A DNA stretch of 64,000 nt from Diplolepis rosae (GCA_030998225.1 JAPYXD010000704.1:5394001-5458000), one strand, 5' to 3'; counted from the first letter of the stretch, positions 11,232 through 23,612 are shown. Notes: generated by a model not told the origin, from the letters alone. Program-made: numbers and translations.

Positions 11232-12130
11232 AAAATGTAGAGGTGTTTAAAATATTTAAAAAAAAAAACTTGTGCACAGAATTATGAGTCGAAGCTTTTT
11301 TGATAAATTCGAGTTTGGAAAACAGTAAAGATTTTTACCGTTAACCAGTGAAATATTACAGACAATTAGAGAACCTCGAGGTTTCCAATAACTGGAAATG
11401 GGTTACTGAATAAATGTAGCAAAGATTTTCACCCACAATTGTCAAAACGAAAATAAAGTGACAGAAATCTCTAGAGTTCTCCCACAAATATTTCCTGAGT
11501 ATAAAATAAATTTCGAAAGATGACATTACTTTTTTTTAATAAATGACACTGAGAAAAAGGTATACCTACAACTTAACGATTTTCAATTTTCGAAAATGAA
11601 TAAATTATTATCAAATTCAGTAATTTTTTTATACAAATTTTGTTTTCCAAAACGTTTATGTAATGGTTTCAGCCATTAGAGAATTTATTTTTGAAAATCA
11701 GAAACAGTGAAGTTGTGGGAAATCTTTTCTTTGAAAAAATGATTCATGATTTATTAGAATCGCATAATTTTTTAAAATTTTTTAACAAGCGACAAGAAAG
11801 AAAGTTGGGGATAAAATAAAATTTATTAATAGAATTATTTTTCTCCGTTTCAAATTTTTTTCATGTGAAATAACCTTTTCTCTTCTAAAATAGCCCTTCA
11901 ATAAAAATATTGCTATTCTTGAAAGCAAAATTATCTCTTTTTACCTGAAGTATAATTTTCCCGGATCAAATACCTTAATGATAGTCGTCTTTAGGATTCA
12001 AAATTAGTACAAAATGTTTTCTTTGCTTTTAGTAAAAACATAAATTACATATGTAAATATCGTATGCAAAATTTTTTTTAAAAACTTATGCACAAAATTA
12101 TGAGTCGAAGTTTTTTTTGATAAAGCAGAG

Positions 12131-13153
12131 TGTTATACGCACAACGATAGAAGGGAATGAGATTTTATAAAATGTAATATATTTTATTCAAATAACGAAA
12201 AATCTTATTCCTAGAACGGCGCTTACTTGACCATCATCTGGCGACAGCATGCCCTTCCACCTCTTGGGCAAGAGTGGAACAAAAGGTCCTCTGTCTTCTT
12301 CTCTTCCATACCTCGGTACGCTCTCTCGCACTCGCACCAAGTACCAGCGCAGTGAGGAGAGTCACACGCTGTGCATGCGTTCTCTCTCACTCCACTGGAC
12401 ATTCTTGTTATTCTCTTTCGCACTTGTACGGAGTGGCTAGAGAACCCTTACGTTCTCCCACTACCAGGGCCCAGCAATGGGACTCTCTATGTAAAAAGAA
12501 ACTAAGGAAAAAATTAGAAAGTGCAAGAGACGTCCAAGCAAGGGAAAATGTACTAGGAAAGTCGGGGAAATCGACCCCTTCGACAGAACCACCGAAGGGA
12601 GAGAAGCAAGATAAAAGGGCGCGTTTTCGCTGGCAGATTCATTCGGTGCGTAGGTCTCGCCTACGCTCTCAACCTCTGGGCAATAAACCGTCATCGAGAA
12701 GAAGCCGAGTTTTGCTGCCACCACCATCATCCTAACCCTAGTAAGTCCTCGCCTGAAGATCCTCCGGGTCTTCAGTTCCTACCTCTCGACAGAAGATCTG
12801 TCTAGGTCTTCTCCCCTGGAAGATCCCCAGCGGTCTTCCATCTCACCCTAGCCAGAAGATCTCTCTAGGTCTTCTCCCCAGGAAGATCCTTCGCGGTTTT
12901 CCATCTCCCTCTCTCTTACTCACTCTCTCGTCCTTTAACCATGGCCCATCCACGCGCTGCGAATCAACATGAAGAAGCAGACGAAGAAGAAGAAGAGGAG
13001 CAGAAGAAGAAGAGCCGCCCTGCCACGTGTCTGACTGAATCCGGGCGCTAACCAGGCGCTATCTGTGTTGCCCGGTTTCAGTAACGAAGACCACCGTTTC
13101 GCACCAACAATCACCACCCACCCCACCAGGCCTTCTTTTCCCCCGCCGTAACA
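12131..13153 (+). mobile_element. Solo LTR, 1023 bp, with 4-bp target duplication AGAG
   Basis: The segment starts TGTTATACGCAC and ends GCCGTAACA (TG...CA, TGTTA/TAACA inverted ends). It is flanked by agag at 12127-12130 and agag at 13154-13157. The sister copy of the surrounding repeat at about 11.31 kb runs across this point without the insert, so the empty site is visible in the same window. GC content is well above the flanks. No internal retrotransposon region remains, as expected after LTR-LTR recombination. Orientation is tentative. A 4-bp duplication suits Ty3/gypsy. Confidence 0.85.
12787..12914 (+). repeat. Two tandem ~63-bp GAAGATC-rich units in the solo LTR
   Basis: Both units carry agaagatct, ctaggtcttctcccc and ggaagatcc in the same order, followed by a gcggt-ttccatctc segment. 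The second unit has a few substitutions. Confidence 0.75.
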
Positions 13154-13390
13154 AGAGTTTGAAAAACAGTAAAGATTTTTTACCGTTAACCAGTGAAATA
13201 TTACAGATAATTAGAGAACCTCACTGTTTCCAATAACTAGAAATGGGTCACTAAATAAATTTAGCAAAGATTTTCACCAGCATTTGGCAAAACGAAAATA
13301 AAGTGATGGAAATCTAGAGTTCTCCCACAAATATTTCCTGAGTATAAAATAAATTTTGAAAGATGACATTACTTTTTTTGAATAAATCAC

Positions 13391-13666
13391 ACTGAGAAAA
13401 AGGTATAATGTACGCATATTTACATATATCTTTAAAGAAGAGGTTATTTTTTGCTATAAAGCTAAATAAAACTGAATGAATTAGTATCATTTCTTTGGTA
13501 AAAAACAATTTTTAATTTTAATTCTCAAACAATGTTATCTCACAAATTGTTTTTGCATAAGGAATTTTACTGATTCATTCAGTTTTATTTAGCTTCATAG
13601 CAAAAAATAACTTCTTCTTTAAAGGTATATGTAAATATGCGTACATTATACCCTTTTCTCAGTGTA
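13391..13666. mobile_element. Central palindromic MITE of the block (CACTGAG ends)
   Basis: The left end cactgagaaaaaggtataat and right end attatacccttttctcagtg are mirror images. The inverted arms run about 100 bp (to tgaatgaatt / attcattca) around an ~80-bp spacer. The flanks are themselves inverted copies of unit A, so this element sits at, or created, the symmetry centre of the larger palindrome. Confidence 0.7.
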
Positions 13667-13855
13667 ATTTATTCAAAAAAAGTAATGTCATCTTTCAAAA
13701 TTTATTTTATACTCAGGAAATATTTGTGGGAGAACTCTAGATTTCTATCACTTTATTTTCGTTTTGACAATTGTGGGTGAAAATCTTTGCTAAATTTATT
13801 CAGTAACCCATTTCCATTTATTTGAAATCGTGAGTTTCTCTAATTGTCAGTAATA

Positions 13856-14417
13856 AGGTAAATGTACCAGTCGTTGCGCTGTCGAGCATATTTTACGTAA
13901 AATTAAGAAAATTACTTTATATTTTTGTGTTCAAGTTGAAGATATCGATGAATATAAGGTTATTATTCATCTCTCATAAAAAAGTTTTAATGTAAATGCT
14001 TACTCAAAAATGCTAAAAAATAAAATATTCCGGAATGTTCAAATCGTAGTTCATAAAATGACTGTGCTTATTTTTAATGCAAATTGAACTCTTCTCGCAT
14101 TTAAGTATTTATATCAATTTATTCGACATCGATTATGAAAGTTTTTGATTTATATTTGTGATAACCCTTATATAACAATAAATAATACAATAATAAATTT
14201 CTTGCGCAAAGACTGGGCTAAACGCATTTTTTCATATTTTCGACTATTTATTAATAAGTGTTGAAAATTTTCAGAATAATAAGCTTCGCAATACAAATCA
14301 AAAGTGTCTTTCAAAATGTGATTCGATTAATATGACGAAAAGTTTTATTTTTCTATAATTAAATTCAATAATCCTCGAAGGGTTTCCTTAACCGCGCAAC
14401 GACTGGTACATTTACCT
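13856..14417. mobile_element. 562-bp MITE with perfect 24-bp TIRs, TA target duplication
   Basis: The element begins aggtaaatgtaccagtcg; its last 24 bases (to 14417) are the exact reverse complement of its first 24, ending in acct. TA at 13854-13855 and 14418-14419 flanks both ends. The two forward copies of the surrounding repeat (near 11.37 and 13.20 kb) show the uninterrupted site gaaatatta, which proves insertion at one TA. No transposase ORF. Tc1/mariner-type target choice. Confidence 0.92.
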
Positions 14418-15290
14418 TATTTCACTGGTTAACGGTAAAAAATCATTGCTGTTTTCCAAACGCTACTTTATCAAAAAGACTTACTTATAATTTTGTGCAT
14501 AAGTTTTTAAAAATTTTTTAAATTTGATATTTACATGGGTAATTTATATTTTTACTAAAAGCAAAGAAAACATTTTGTACTAATTTCGAACCCTAAAGAC
14601 GATTATCAACATTAATTAATATATATCTTTAATTATTAATTAAGGTAGTTGATCCACGATAATTAGACCTCAGGCAAAAATAGATAATTTTGCTTTCAAG
14701 AATAGCAATATTGTTATTGAAGGGCTATTTTAGAAGAGAAAAGGTTATTTCACATGAAAAAAATTTGAAATACAGAAAAATAATTTTATTAATAAATTTT
14801 ATTTTTGTCCCAACTTTTTTTCTTATAGCTTCTTACCGAATTTTAAAAAATTATGCGATTTTAATAAATTAGAAATCACTTTTTCAAAAAAAAGTTTCCC
14901 TATAACTTAACCATTTCCCATTTTCGAAAATAAATACATTATTATCAAATTCAGCAATTTGTTTAAGAAAATTTCGTCTTGGAAAATGCTTTTTTAATGG
15001 TTTAAGCCATTAAAGAATTTATTTTTGAAAATCAGAAACGGTGAAGTTGTGGTGAATCTTTTCTCTGAATAAATGATTCATGATTTATTAGAAACGCATA
15101 ATTTTTTAACATTTTTTAACAAGCGACAAGAAAGAAAGTTGGGAAAAAAATAAAATTTATTAATAAAATTATTTTTCTCCTTTTCAAATTTTTTTCATGG
15201 TAAATAATCTTTTCTCTTTCAAATTAGCCCTTCAATAAGAATATTCCTATTCTTGAAAGTAAAATTATCTTTTTTTGACTGAGGTCTAAT

Positions 15291-15700
15291 TTTTGTAAAT
15301 GAAAATTACCATAAGGGTCAATGGAAATCCAGAAAATGAAAATTAATAAAAGGAGAAAATTTTAAATACTTACACGGCCTCTCTCATTTCGTGTAGAACG
15401 ACCCCCTGCGAATAAAAAATATGTTTATTACTACAATTTTCCTTGCATGCTGTTGAATTAAGCAGTACATAAAAATATTTTTTAGGTTTATGAAAATTAA
15501 TCGTAAATATTCAAAGCAATTGTAAAAGTAATACAATGTAAAATTATTTATATTCGGTAAAATCAAAATCGAATTGTAATTCGCTATCACGTTCTTTTGA
15601 ATACATGGCAAAATGTAAAAATGCAACGTTTTTCGTCGTATAATTAAATATCTTTGACAAAATTGCAATAAGAAGCTAAATTACAACGTATTATATTGGA
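15291..15700. other. AT-rich stretch, nothing recognised
   Basis: Lies between the palindrome block and the mariner remnant. No gene or repeat structure seen beyond A/T runs. The mariner terminal repeat may lie at the right edge but could not be defined. Confidence 0.4.
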
Positions 15701-15711
15701 AATAAATCGCT

Positions 15712-16262
15712 TTATTTTATACGTAGTAATTTTATTAAATCGCTAGTGACACATTTTTCCCATCCCTCTGGCAATTCGTGGATGTCCTCCCAGACCAACC
15801 GTACACCTTCTTCATCAAGCCATTTTTCGACATCTCCGTAACTGTTGAAGTGTTTCATGATATGTGCGTAAGACACCAATGAAAACAAGTGGTAGTCGGA
15901 AGGGCCCAGGTCTGATGAGTACGGCGGGCGAGGCAAGAGTTCCCACTCAGGTGCAGAAATGTTGTCTGATTGCTTTTGCTGTGTCAAATAGGCCTTTGTC
16001 GTATTGCAAAATCACTTTTCCGTGTCTTGCAGACCCTTCTGGCCACGTTTTTGATCAACGCATGGTACAAATTGATCATTTGTTCACGATAGCGAACGGT
16101 ATTAACTGTTTTACCTGGTTCTAGAAACTCATGGTATACGACACCCTTATAATCTCACCGAATGCACAGCATTGTCTTCTTTCCAAAGCAATTCGGTCTT
16201 ATGGTCGATGTCGATGGCTGTCCTGGGTCAACCCATGATTTTCTGCGATTTGAGTTCTTGAA
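15712..16262 (-). pseudogene. Mariner transposase remnant (C-terminal part)
   Basis: On the minus strand the last piece reads RPPYSSDLGPSDYHLFS, the hallmark of the third catalytic aspartate region of mariner (D34D), and ends WEKCVTSDLIK-like. Upstream, in shifted frames, KSWVDPGQPSTST (upstream of the second Asp) and VNTVRYREQM-like fragments are recognisable. Several frameshifts and stops separate them. The second-Asp motif is degraded to LQYDKGLFDTA. The N-terminal DNA-binding half is missing, so the copy is dead. Confidence 0.88.
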
Positions 16263-18700
16263 ATTTATCCAAAAATGGCCAAAAGTCCGGTTTCTGTCAA
16301 CTGTTTCACAAATACATTCAAAAAGGTGATAATATAATGAAAGGATGAAAAAGATTGAAATAAAATTTTATATCCATGTTACACATTAATTGCCGATCTG
16401 CGTAATAAACAACTATTGAAGAAACAGCAAGTTGATGAAACGAGAAGAAATGTCATCGTTATCACATGTAATAAACAACTACAATGATAAAGAAATCAGG
16501 AATACATTTCTATCAATGATACCGTGTATTTAACCAGAATCGCTCAAAACAGAATGAAAAGAGGTAAGTAAATTTAAATTTGTTTTCACCAAATAATGGT
16601 TAGTAACGCATGATGTATTTTCCGCTAAATATAAAATAAGAAAATTAGTCCAAAACGCTTTGGTGTTTCCATAAGAGAATATGAAAAGCTCTTGCGCAAT
16701 TCCCACAAACCATCCGACTTAATTCAAGTGATTGCTTTTTCTTTTTGATAAAATCAATCCTATTTGTAAATAATAATGTCGAGAATATAAGATACAGTCT
16801 CGGGTACTTAAGAATTTTGAATATTCAACTTATCTCATAGCAATCATCGCTTAATATGAAACCAATTGTAGCGAATTAATTTGCACACCTGCTTTCTTGC
16901 AGCTATAGAACCTTAAAAAATTATACTTTGTTTCAGGGCATGGACCAATTATTCGAAACCTCAATCTCTTTCCTGGAAATACAAAACAGATGAAAAGTGA
17001 GAAAACATTAGAGGAGTTAAGGATGAAATACTTAATAAGGAAAATCAAAATACGAAATTCGTAATAAGTAGGCATAATTACATGTCCCAAAAATGAAAGA
17101 TAGATGTAACGCAAGTCCAGAGCCTTTAATAATTATTCATAGCAAAGACTGGAAAATTCTGAAATGCGAAGTCACCGAAATAAAGCAAATAAAAAGTTTA
17201 TTTATCGTAATGTATTAATACTGACGCCATTAATTTAAAAAAATAATAAGGACTGTTGTTTTTAGAATATGAGAAATAAATTTTGCTCCAAATAAAACAT
17301 CATTTATTATTCAACAGAATGAAGAAATGAAAACGAAGGAGAGCAAGGAATATTCTGCCGAAATGGAAACAAACCAGGATTCCGGAGAGTGTTCAAGTTG
17401 AAGATAGAAGAATGGAAAACAGCAGATGCAACTCAATCGACTGTAGGAAGATCAGTTTAAGATGAGATATGCAGCCGCGATTTGAAAATAGAGTTGAGAT
17501 ACTTTAAGGACGTATGGTAGGCTAAGACGTCGCAAATTATATAATGCTGCTTTATAATGAAATTCAAGTATGAGGCTCTAGATAAAGTTTGTCAGGTTTT
17601 AGCTTTATGACACTTCGTATAAGATTAATTTTCGAATTATTCCCCCAGTATCTATAAAAAGCTAAAACTTGACAGACCTTTCAAATGGACCTTTTCTGAA
17701 TTTCGCAAATTTTCAACTCGCTATATTTTAATGAAATACGAGTGAACAAAAAAAAGATGTTAGGTAGTTTCATAATGAGATCTTGAATGCATGTAAAAAT
17801 GATCTAAAAGATCCAATTACAAAATTCTTTAATAAAAATCCAAAAGAAATTTGTTACTGTGCACAAACACTGCAAGGCTGCCTAAAATCTGCTTGAAATT
17901 GGTACCAACAAATTGATAAATGACTGACATAAATGCAGTGCTGTGGAAATATTGCTTGCTTTTTTATTTTCATTTTTTTAATTATGCTAAGAAATGCTGC
18001 AAGAAGCAGATGTAATTTTTCGCCTCGGAACGGCAAGAGGGATACTGGCTGCATGCATGAGAAGTCAGATAGGCAGTATGATAACAGAGATACTGCAAGT
18101 CAGTCTTGAAAAAAGAAATATATTTGTAGATATTTGCCATTTGGAATAAAAATCTCATATGCATGCGAAATGTTGTACGAATTATGTTTTAAAATTGCAT
18201 CATGTCACACGAAAAATACTATACCTCAGTGTTATTCCCTTGGCGAATAAACGTTTACATTTGAGACTTCCTCTATATTGCAAAAGACTTTTGAGTGCTA
18301 AGATAGTCTTATGCAGCTTTTTTATCGGCAGACATGTTACAAGGTCAAATTCTTAAAATTTGGTAACATGATTGACATGCAGGTGGCGCTTTCTGTCAGT
18401 TCTTGATCAAATATTTTTTATCATGTTATAAATAAACTTTTTTCAAAATATAGCGAAAAGCTGAGAACACAGCTATTCAGAATTATGTTTTAAACCATAT
18501 ATTAAATTTTTAGGTTTAAATTTTTATTATTATAGGTATAAAACGGGCGACTGTAATGGCCGGTAAATCACTGATTTTCTATGTACCACATGCCCTTCAG
18601 GTATTATTGCACATGTAAAACTGGAGCTACAATACTTGGTTCATGTGCCCACATTGCGAGCATATTATGGTATTTAGGGTATGCACGACATCAGCCACAA
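16263..18700. other. AT-rich intergenic DNA, no gene recognised
   Basis: No protein domain, terminal inverted repeat or RNA signature seen on either strand; only short chance ORFs. Confidence 0.5.
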
Positions 18701-18714
18701 TGGGATTAAGTACG

Positions 18715-19235
18715 CCCAGCGTAGACAAGCTTGTCTTAACTGACTATAATATTAACATGTTTTGCCTCTGTTGATTAGACAGATCTATAGTCTTGTCTTA
18801 ACCGGATAGACTAATAACATGTCTTGCCTTTGTTGGTTGGATTAATTTGTAGCCTTGTTTTAATTTGTCTTGCCTTTGTCTTTTGGACTGGTCTATAATG
18901 CAGTCCTAATTATCTGGACTACTAAATTTCTTTGGTAGCCCAGATTGTCTTTTTCCTTGATTATTATGAAAAATCTTCACATTACCAGGGCAGTCCCATT
19001 ACATTGCCTTTAGTACTATACTGAATTTTCCTTTGATAATAACTGGACTGATCTACAGTCTTGCATTCATTGACTGAGCTGTCTTCCACCATCAATATAG
19101 TATTTCGAACAGTATTAAATTTGCCAGGACAGCCCCATGATTTCGCCTATTGTTGCCAGGACGGCGCCATTTTGTTGCCCTTCTTAGTTGGACTGGTCGT
19201 TCCAATGCTTCCAGTGTTTCAAGTTTCAAGCGAGA
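18715..19235 (+). repeat. Degenerate tandem array with TCTTGCCTTTGTTG / GGACTG units
   Basis: Units of roughly 50-70 bp repeat motifs such as catgtcttgcctttgttg, gactggtctatagtc, and ccagggcagtcccatta / ccaggacagccccatga. Divergence between units is high, so the period is irregular. No ORF of note. Confidence 0.55.
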
Positions 19236-19371
19236 CATTAGATACGCTGTGGTCATATTAAAAACTTATGATTTTTTAGACTGGTACTCATTAGGATTTT
19301 TTTGTCAGGAGACTTCAAACTATATTATGGTGCAATTTCAGCCAATTTGACTAAGGCTAGATTTTAATGTC

Positions 19372-19386
19372 AAGTGTGCAGGGTCC
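19372..19386 (+). repeat. 5' target-site duplication of the left LINE
   Basis: aagtgtgcagggtcc here matches aagtgtgcggggtcc at 23786-23800 directly after the poly(A) tail (14 of 15 bases). It marks the 5' end of the LINE at about 19387. Confidence 0.85.
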
Positions 19387-20421
19387 AACTCCGCCATTGC
19401 CGGTCCCAAGCCCGGATGAGAAAAGAGGAGGGGGAACACAGACATCAACATGACACAACACATTATAGCGACACTAAACACAACACACCTAACAACCGAG
19501 AGAGCGTTTTGTGGGCGGGCAGGGTCTCGCCAAGGTGAACGCATGAGTCCAAGCACGGAGCAGACGCGTCCTGCAGCCCACCAACGGTAGTAGCCGCAAG
19601 GACTCTGCCAGCAGTAGGGCTGTCGCCGTCAGGATGACCGGCAAGGGAGCCCTTATAGACAGGCTTTTCCCTAGTGATGGGCCTGCCGGGCGCACGTGAC
19701 ACGACGGTTGTTCTGCGACATTCAAGCGCGTGAGGACGCTGAATTTCCCGCGTGCGCTCTTGCGGTCACACCACAATCACATGCACGACACCGACACCCA
19801 CACACACCAGAATGAATGGGATGCTGAGTGAATGGGGCTGCGAACGGCGCCTGGTGGATATTCCCGATAGACTAGCCAAGGGAGGAGTAGTAGCCTCTCG
19901 ACCAGGGTAGGACGCGATGTCAGTACCTCACCTCTGTGGAAGTAATATGGGTAACCGTAAGTCCCTCCGGTGTTCGACCGCGAAGGGCAAAGATCCCGTG
20001 AAACCACATGTTAATCTGGGAAAACCGCTCACGATCCTACTGTCTGGAGCCAATGTCGGGGTTGAAATCATGGACGTCCGAGCGCAAGAATGAAGGATTA
20101 CCTGGTCAGTATTTCCTTACATCCGACGCTGCGTACGATAAATCGCACACCGTCTAGCCTGAAGTTCGGGTCAGGTTTCGGGGCGGATACGGCACCGCTC
20201 GCTCGATAGGGGTGACGTTAAACCTTTAGCATCATTATGGCGCGGGCCTATCCAGTAACCTTTTTGCTAGCTTCATTTAATGTACCGATAGGATTGACCT
20301 TCCGATAAGCCGCTTCTTGGTTTCGAAGCAAATAACTAGGGATCTACACAGGCGGGGATAGTAGCCCTACTGAGGTAGGGCTCCCATGCTGGGAGAACCG
20401 TCTTAAGACACGAGGATAATA
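19387..20421 (+). other. 5' UTR of the left LINE
   Basis: GC-rich sequence between the target duplication and the first ORF1 ATG at 20424. It does not resemble the corresponding 5' region of the inverted copy (28141-28650), although the ORFs match closely. Confidence 0.6.
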
Positions 20422-20423
20422 TA

Positions 20424-21520
20424 TATGAATCCAGCAAAAAATAAAGGAGATGGAGAGGTGAAGGCGCCATATGTGCACTCACACACTCCTGCAGGAGCTG
20501 AGGGATAGCAAGACGTCGTTCAGCTCCTGAAAGAGCAAAATGAAAAAATGGTAAAGTTAGCCAGGGCCCTCAGCGTTATACAACAGGGTATGCTGAGGAA
20601 TAACCCTGGCTCCGTTAAAGACTCGGTGAACGAGACAACTGAGGTGTTGAGCGGTATGCTCAACACCCACAAGTGCCTCCTGGAGAGCGGGGTGAAATTC
20701 CAGAAGAAAATGGAATCTCAACCCGCTATGAAGAACGTGGGATCTTCCAGAGACCACGTTTGGCGTCTCTGGGAGATACCCCAAAAAATAAGGCGAAGGG
20801 GGAAAAAAGATCTGCGACCACTCCCCCTCTGGAAAAAACTCCCAAGAGGGGGAAGGGTGGCTCTTTGCCCTCTTATACCGAGGTGGCCACGAGCCAGCCC
20901 CCAAATAAAGAAGGGGACTGGCAGGTGGTCACAAAAAAAGATAAAAAAAGAAAAAAGAAAAAAAAGGAGAAAAGGGCGGAGGACCCTGCCCAAAAAGCGC
21001 TCCACGCCCGCCAGGTCAGGCGACGCCATCCAGGTGTCGGCGAAGGACGGCCAGTCCTACGCCGACATCTTGAGAGAAATGAAGGCGAAGAGGTTGTGTC
21101 TGACCTGTGCTTGGCATTGGGCAGAGCAGCATTTGAGGGGTCCTGCAGGCTCTTCACCCGCTTTGGTGGGGTGAAAACAGCAGTGATCCGGTTAGCTGAG
21201 ACAGAAGACGCGCGTCAGCTTCAGCTAGGTAAGTTGAGGATCGGGTAGGTAGAGTGCCGCATTCGCGAGCACGTGGGAATCGCCCGCTGCTTTAGTTGCC
21301 TTGGGTACGGCCACGGGTCCCGGAGCTGCAGCAACCCCGACAGGAAAAACGCCTGTTGGAGATGCAAAGCCACGGGACACTTGGCCAGGACTTGTAAGGC
21401 GCCACCAAGGCGCCTGTCATGCGCAGAGAGGGGCGACAAAAATTTCGCCCTTGTTTCAGGGAGCGGCTCCTGCCCGGTCTTCCGGGAAGAGCTTCGGAGG
21501 TTGAGAGGCAGGAATTGAAG
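20424..21520 (+). pseudogene. LINE ORF1 (Gag-like, CCHC zinc knuckles), broken
   Basis: Begins MNPAKNKGDGEVK; a TAG follows after about 28 codons, then the frame continues LLKEQNEKMVKLARALSVIQ. The central part is Lys/Arg-rich (KKDKKRKKKKKEKR) and is split over frames by at least two frameshifts. The C-terminal part has CFSCLGYGHGSRSC and CWRCKATGHLARTC (CX2CX4HX4C) plus a third Cys-rich segment, as in R1-clade ORF1 proteins that package element RNA. The same ORF appears in the inverted copy at 27138-28134. Confidence 0.85.
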
Positions 21521-23612
21521 TTCCTGCAGCTCAACCTCGGAAGGGGGAAGGATGCCCAGGACCTCCTGTTGCAGACTGAAAGGGAGAGGGGGGCTGATGT
21601 GCTGCTCATTAGTGAGCAGTACAAGTGGTCCGATAACTCTGTTTGTTATCAGGATGCATCAAGGGGGGCGGCATCCTTGTTTTTAACACTGAATTGGGCG
21701 TCGGGGACTTCCTGGAGACCGAAGCGGGGTTCGTTTGGGTGAAGGTGGCGGGTGTGCGTGTGTACAGCTGCTACTTCTCCCGCGGCGATCCCTTCGATGT
21801 CTTTGAGACCCAGATCCTCCTCCTTGAGAAAAGCCTCCGTGAGGCCATCGGGCCATCCCTCATAGGGGGTGACTTCAACAGTAAGTCGGCCGAGTGGGGT
21901 GAGGCCCGCCTAGATAGGAGGGGAATCTTGGTTGGCGAGATGGTCGCTAGGAACGAACTGATCGTCTTGAATCAGGGCGGGGAATTTACGTTCAGACGAG
22001 GAGCCGGGGGGTCAATAATTGATCTCACAACTGCCTCACCTCGCCTCGCTTCAAGGATAAGCGACTGGCCGGTCCTCGAGGTAATAACCTTGAGTGATCA
22101 CCGGTGCATCGAATTTACACTAGAACAACGGTGTAAGGCGGTGGATAATGGTAGGGGCGGCGAAGGAAGGAGCCTCTCCTGGAACACGAGACGACTCAGC
22201 AGGGAAAGACTTCGCGAACACCTCGAAGAAACCAGGCTCATGGATGAGCTTGGTTGGGTCTGCCCTGCTGGGTCGTTTGAAGCTGCTGAGCGATTGGTGA
22301 GGCAGAGGATGGTCGCGGCTTGTGACTACTCGATGCCTCGCCGTAAGCGCAGGCAAGCCAAGGGTTCGATGTACTGGTGGAACGACCAGTTGGCAGCCCT
22401 ACGTCGAGAATCCCTCGCAGCGCGGGAAAAATACACCCGTTCAAAGGGGGATGCTACGATGCACGAGGCATGGAAAGGGGCAATAATAGCTTTGAGGCGA
22501 GGCATAGAGAAAAGCCGAGTTCAATGCTGGAAAGACTTGATCGGTGAGGTCGAGAAGGATCCATGGGGTCTCGCCTTCAAAATAGTCACCAAGAGATTGG
22601 TGACTAGAAGAAGGACCCCGGGCCTGGATAATCCGGATCGAGTCAAGTACATTGTGCGAAGCTTGTTTCCACTCGTGGAGCCGTTCCAAAGACAGGACCG
22701 AAGATCCTGCGTGGTCCGGCGCGAAGAACTCTTCACTCTCGAAGAACTAAGGAGAGCGGGTGGAAGGCTCAAGGCAAATACAGCGTCAGGTATCGACGGG
22801 GTGCCATGCGAGATCCTCAAAGAGATGATCGGGGCATACCCGGGATCCCCCTAGAAGCCTTCAAGTCCTGTCTTCGGGAGAGGAGGTTCTTCAAAGACTG
22901 GAAGAAGCAGAGGTTGGTCCTGCTGAGGAAGGGCAACAAACCTCCAGGGGTTGCCTCGTCGTATAGACCAATATGCCTATTGGATACGATGGGGAAGCTT
23001 CTGGAGGAGTTGATTCTACAACGGCTTCAGACCCTTCTGGTCGGGGAGAACGGGCTCTCGGAAAACCAGTTTGGATTCAGAAAAGGCAGGTCCACTGTGG
23101 ACGCCATCCAAGCTGTGGTTAACATCGCCACAAATGCAAGAAAAGGAACTTGTAAGCGTTGGGGATTCTGTGCGTTGATTAGCAATGACATACGCAATGC
23201 GTTCAATACCGCGAGATGGGACATCTGCATCGAGGCGATGATGCGGAAGAAGGTTCCAGACTACATGTTGCGAATGATGCATGACTATCTGAGCGACAGG
23301 TGGGTGATATACGAGGGCGACAAATGGTCTCTCAAAGAAGAGATGACATGTCGCGCTCCTCAAGGGTCGCGGGTGGATCCACTGGTTTGGAACATCATGT
23401 AGGATGACTTTCTGCGCATGGACCTACCTGCTGGAACGAGCATCGTCGGCTTCGCGGATGAGGTACTTGTCGTGTGCGCCGCTGACGACGTCAGAATCCT
23501 AGAGCTGCAGTCTAAACGCTTCTTGACGCTCATCGAGTCATTCGTCACACTTGCGATGAAGACGAGAGAACTTGATGGGCGTCGAGAGCGAAACAACGGG
23601 GAGGGCCAGTAG
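21506..23612 (+). pseudogene. LINE ORF2 (APE endonuclease + reverse transcriptase), broken
   Basis: The endonuclease begins LKFLQLNLGRGKDAQ and contains GGDFNSKSAEWG and LSDHRCIEF, the APE-type catalytic segments. A frameshift near 21.66 kb, at a G run, separates the first 50 residues. The RT starts before GIDGVPCEIL, shifts frame at about 22.85 kb, then shows NQFGFRKGRSTVDAI and APQGSRVDP. A TAG replaces a sense codon at 23400-23402. The catalytic box reads GFADEVLVV where the family has FADD/YADD, so the second metal-binding Asp is Glu. Directly after DDVRILEL the sequence jumps to QSKRFLTLIE, which the inverted copy shows to be the extreme C-terminus. The thumb and C-terminal Cys-rich region are therefore deleted. 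Confidence 0.9.

Larger units (their letters stand above)
11272..15290. repeat. Composite palindromic repeat block (~4 kb)
   Basis: Two kinds of unit recur in both orientations. Unit A contains gttaaccagtgaaatatt, agttctcccacaaatattt and gaaagatgacattac. It lies forward at 11285-11556, forward at 13154-13390, and reversed at 13668-13855 plus 14418-14470. Unit B contains cagaaacagtgaagttg-like and aacaagcgacaagaaag-like motifs. It lies forward at 11566-12130, reversed at 14460-14875, and forward again at 14893-15290. The centre of symmetry is at about 13.49-13.57 kb. The left arm is interrupted by a solo LTR and the right arm by a MITE. No coding sequence is visible. Copies differ by scattered substitutions, so the duplication is not very recent. 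Confidence 0.8.

Noticed and set aside
18159..18356. 65-codon ORF overlapping opposite-strand ORFs
   Set aside because: No motif and no codon structure distinct from surrounding AT-rich DNA.
20940..20985. Lysine-run as separate nuclear protein
   Set aside because: It is the basic middle of LINE ORF1, found also in the inverted copy.
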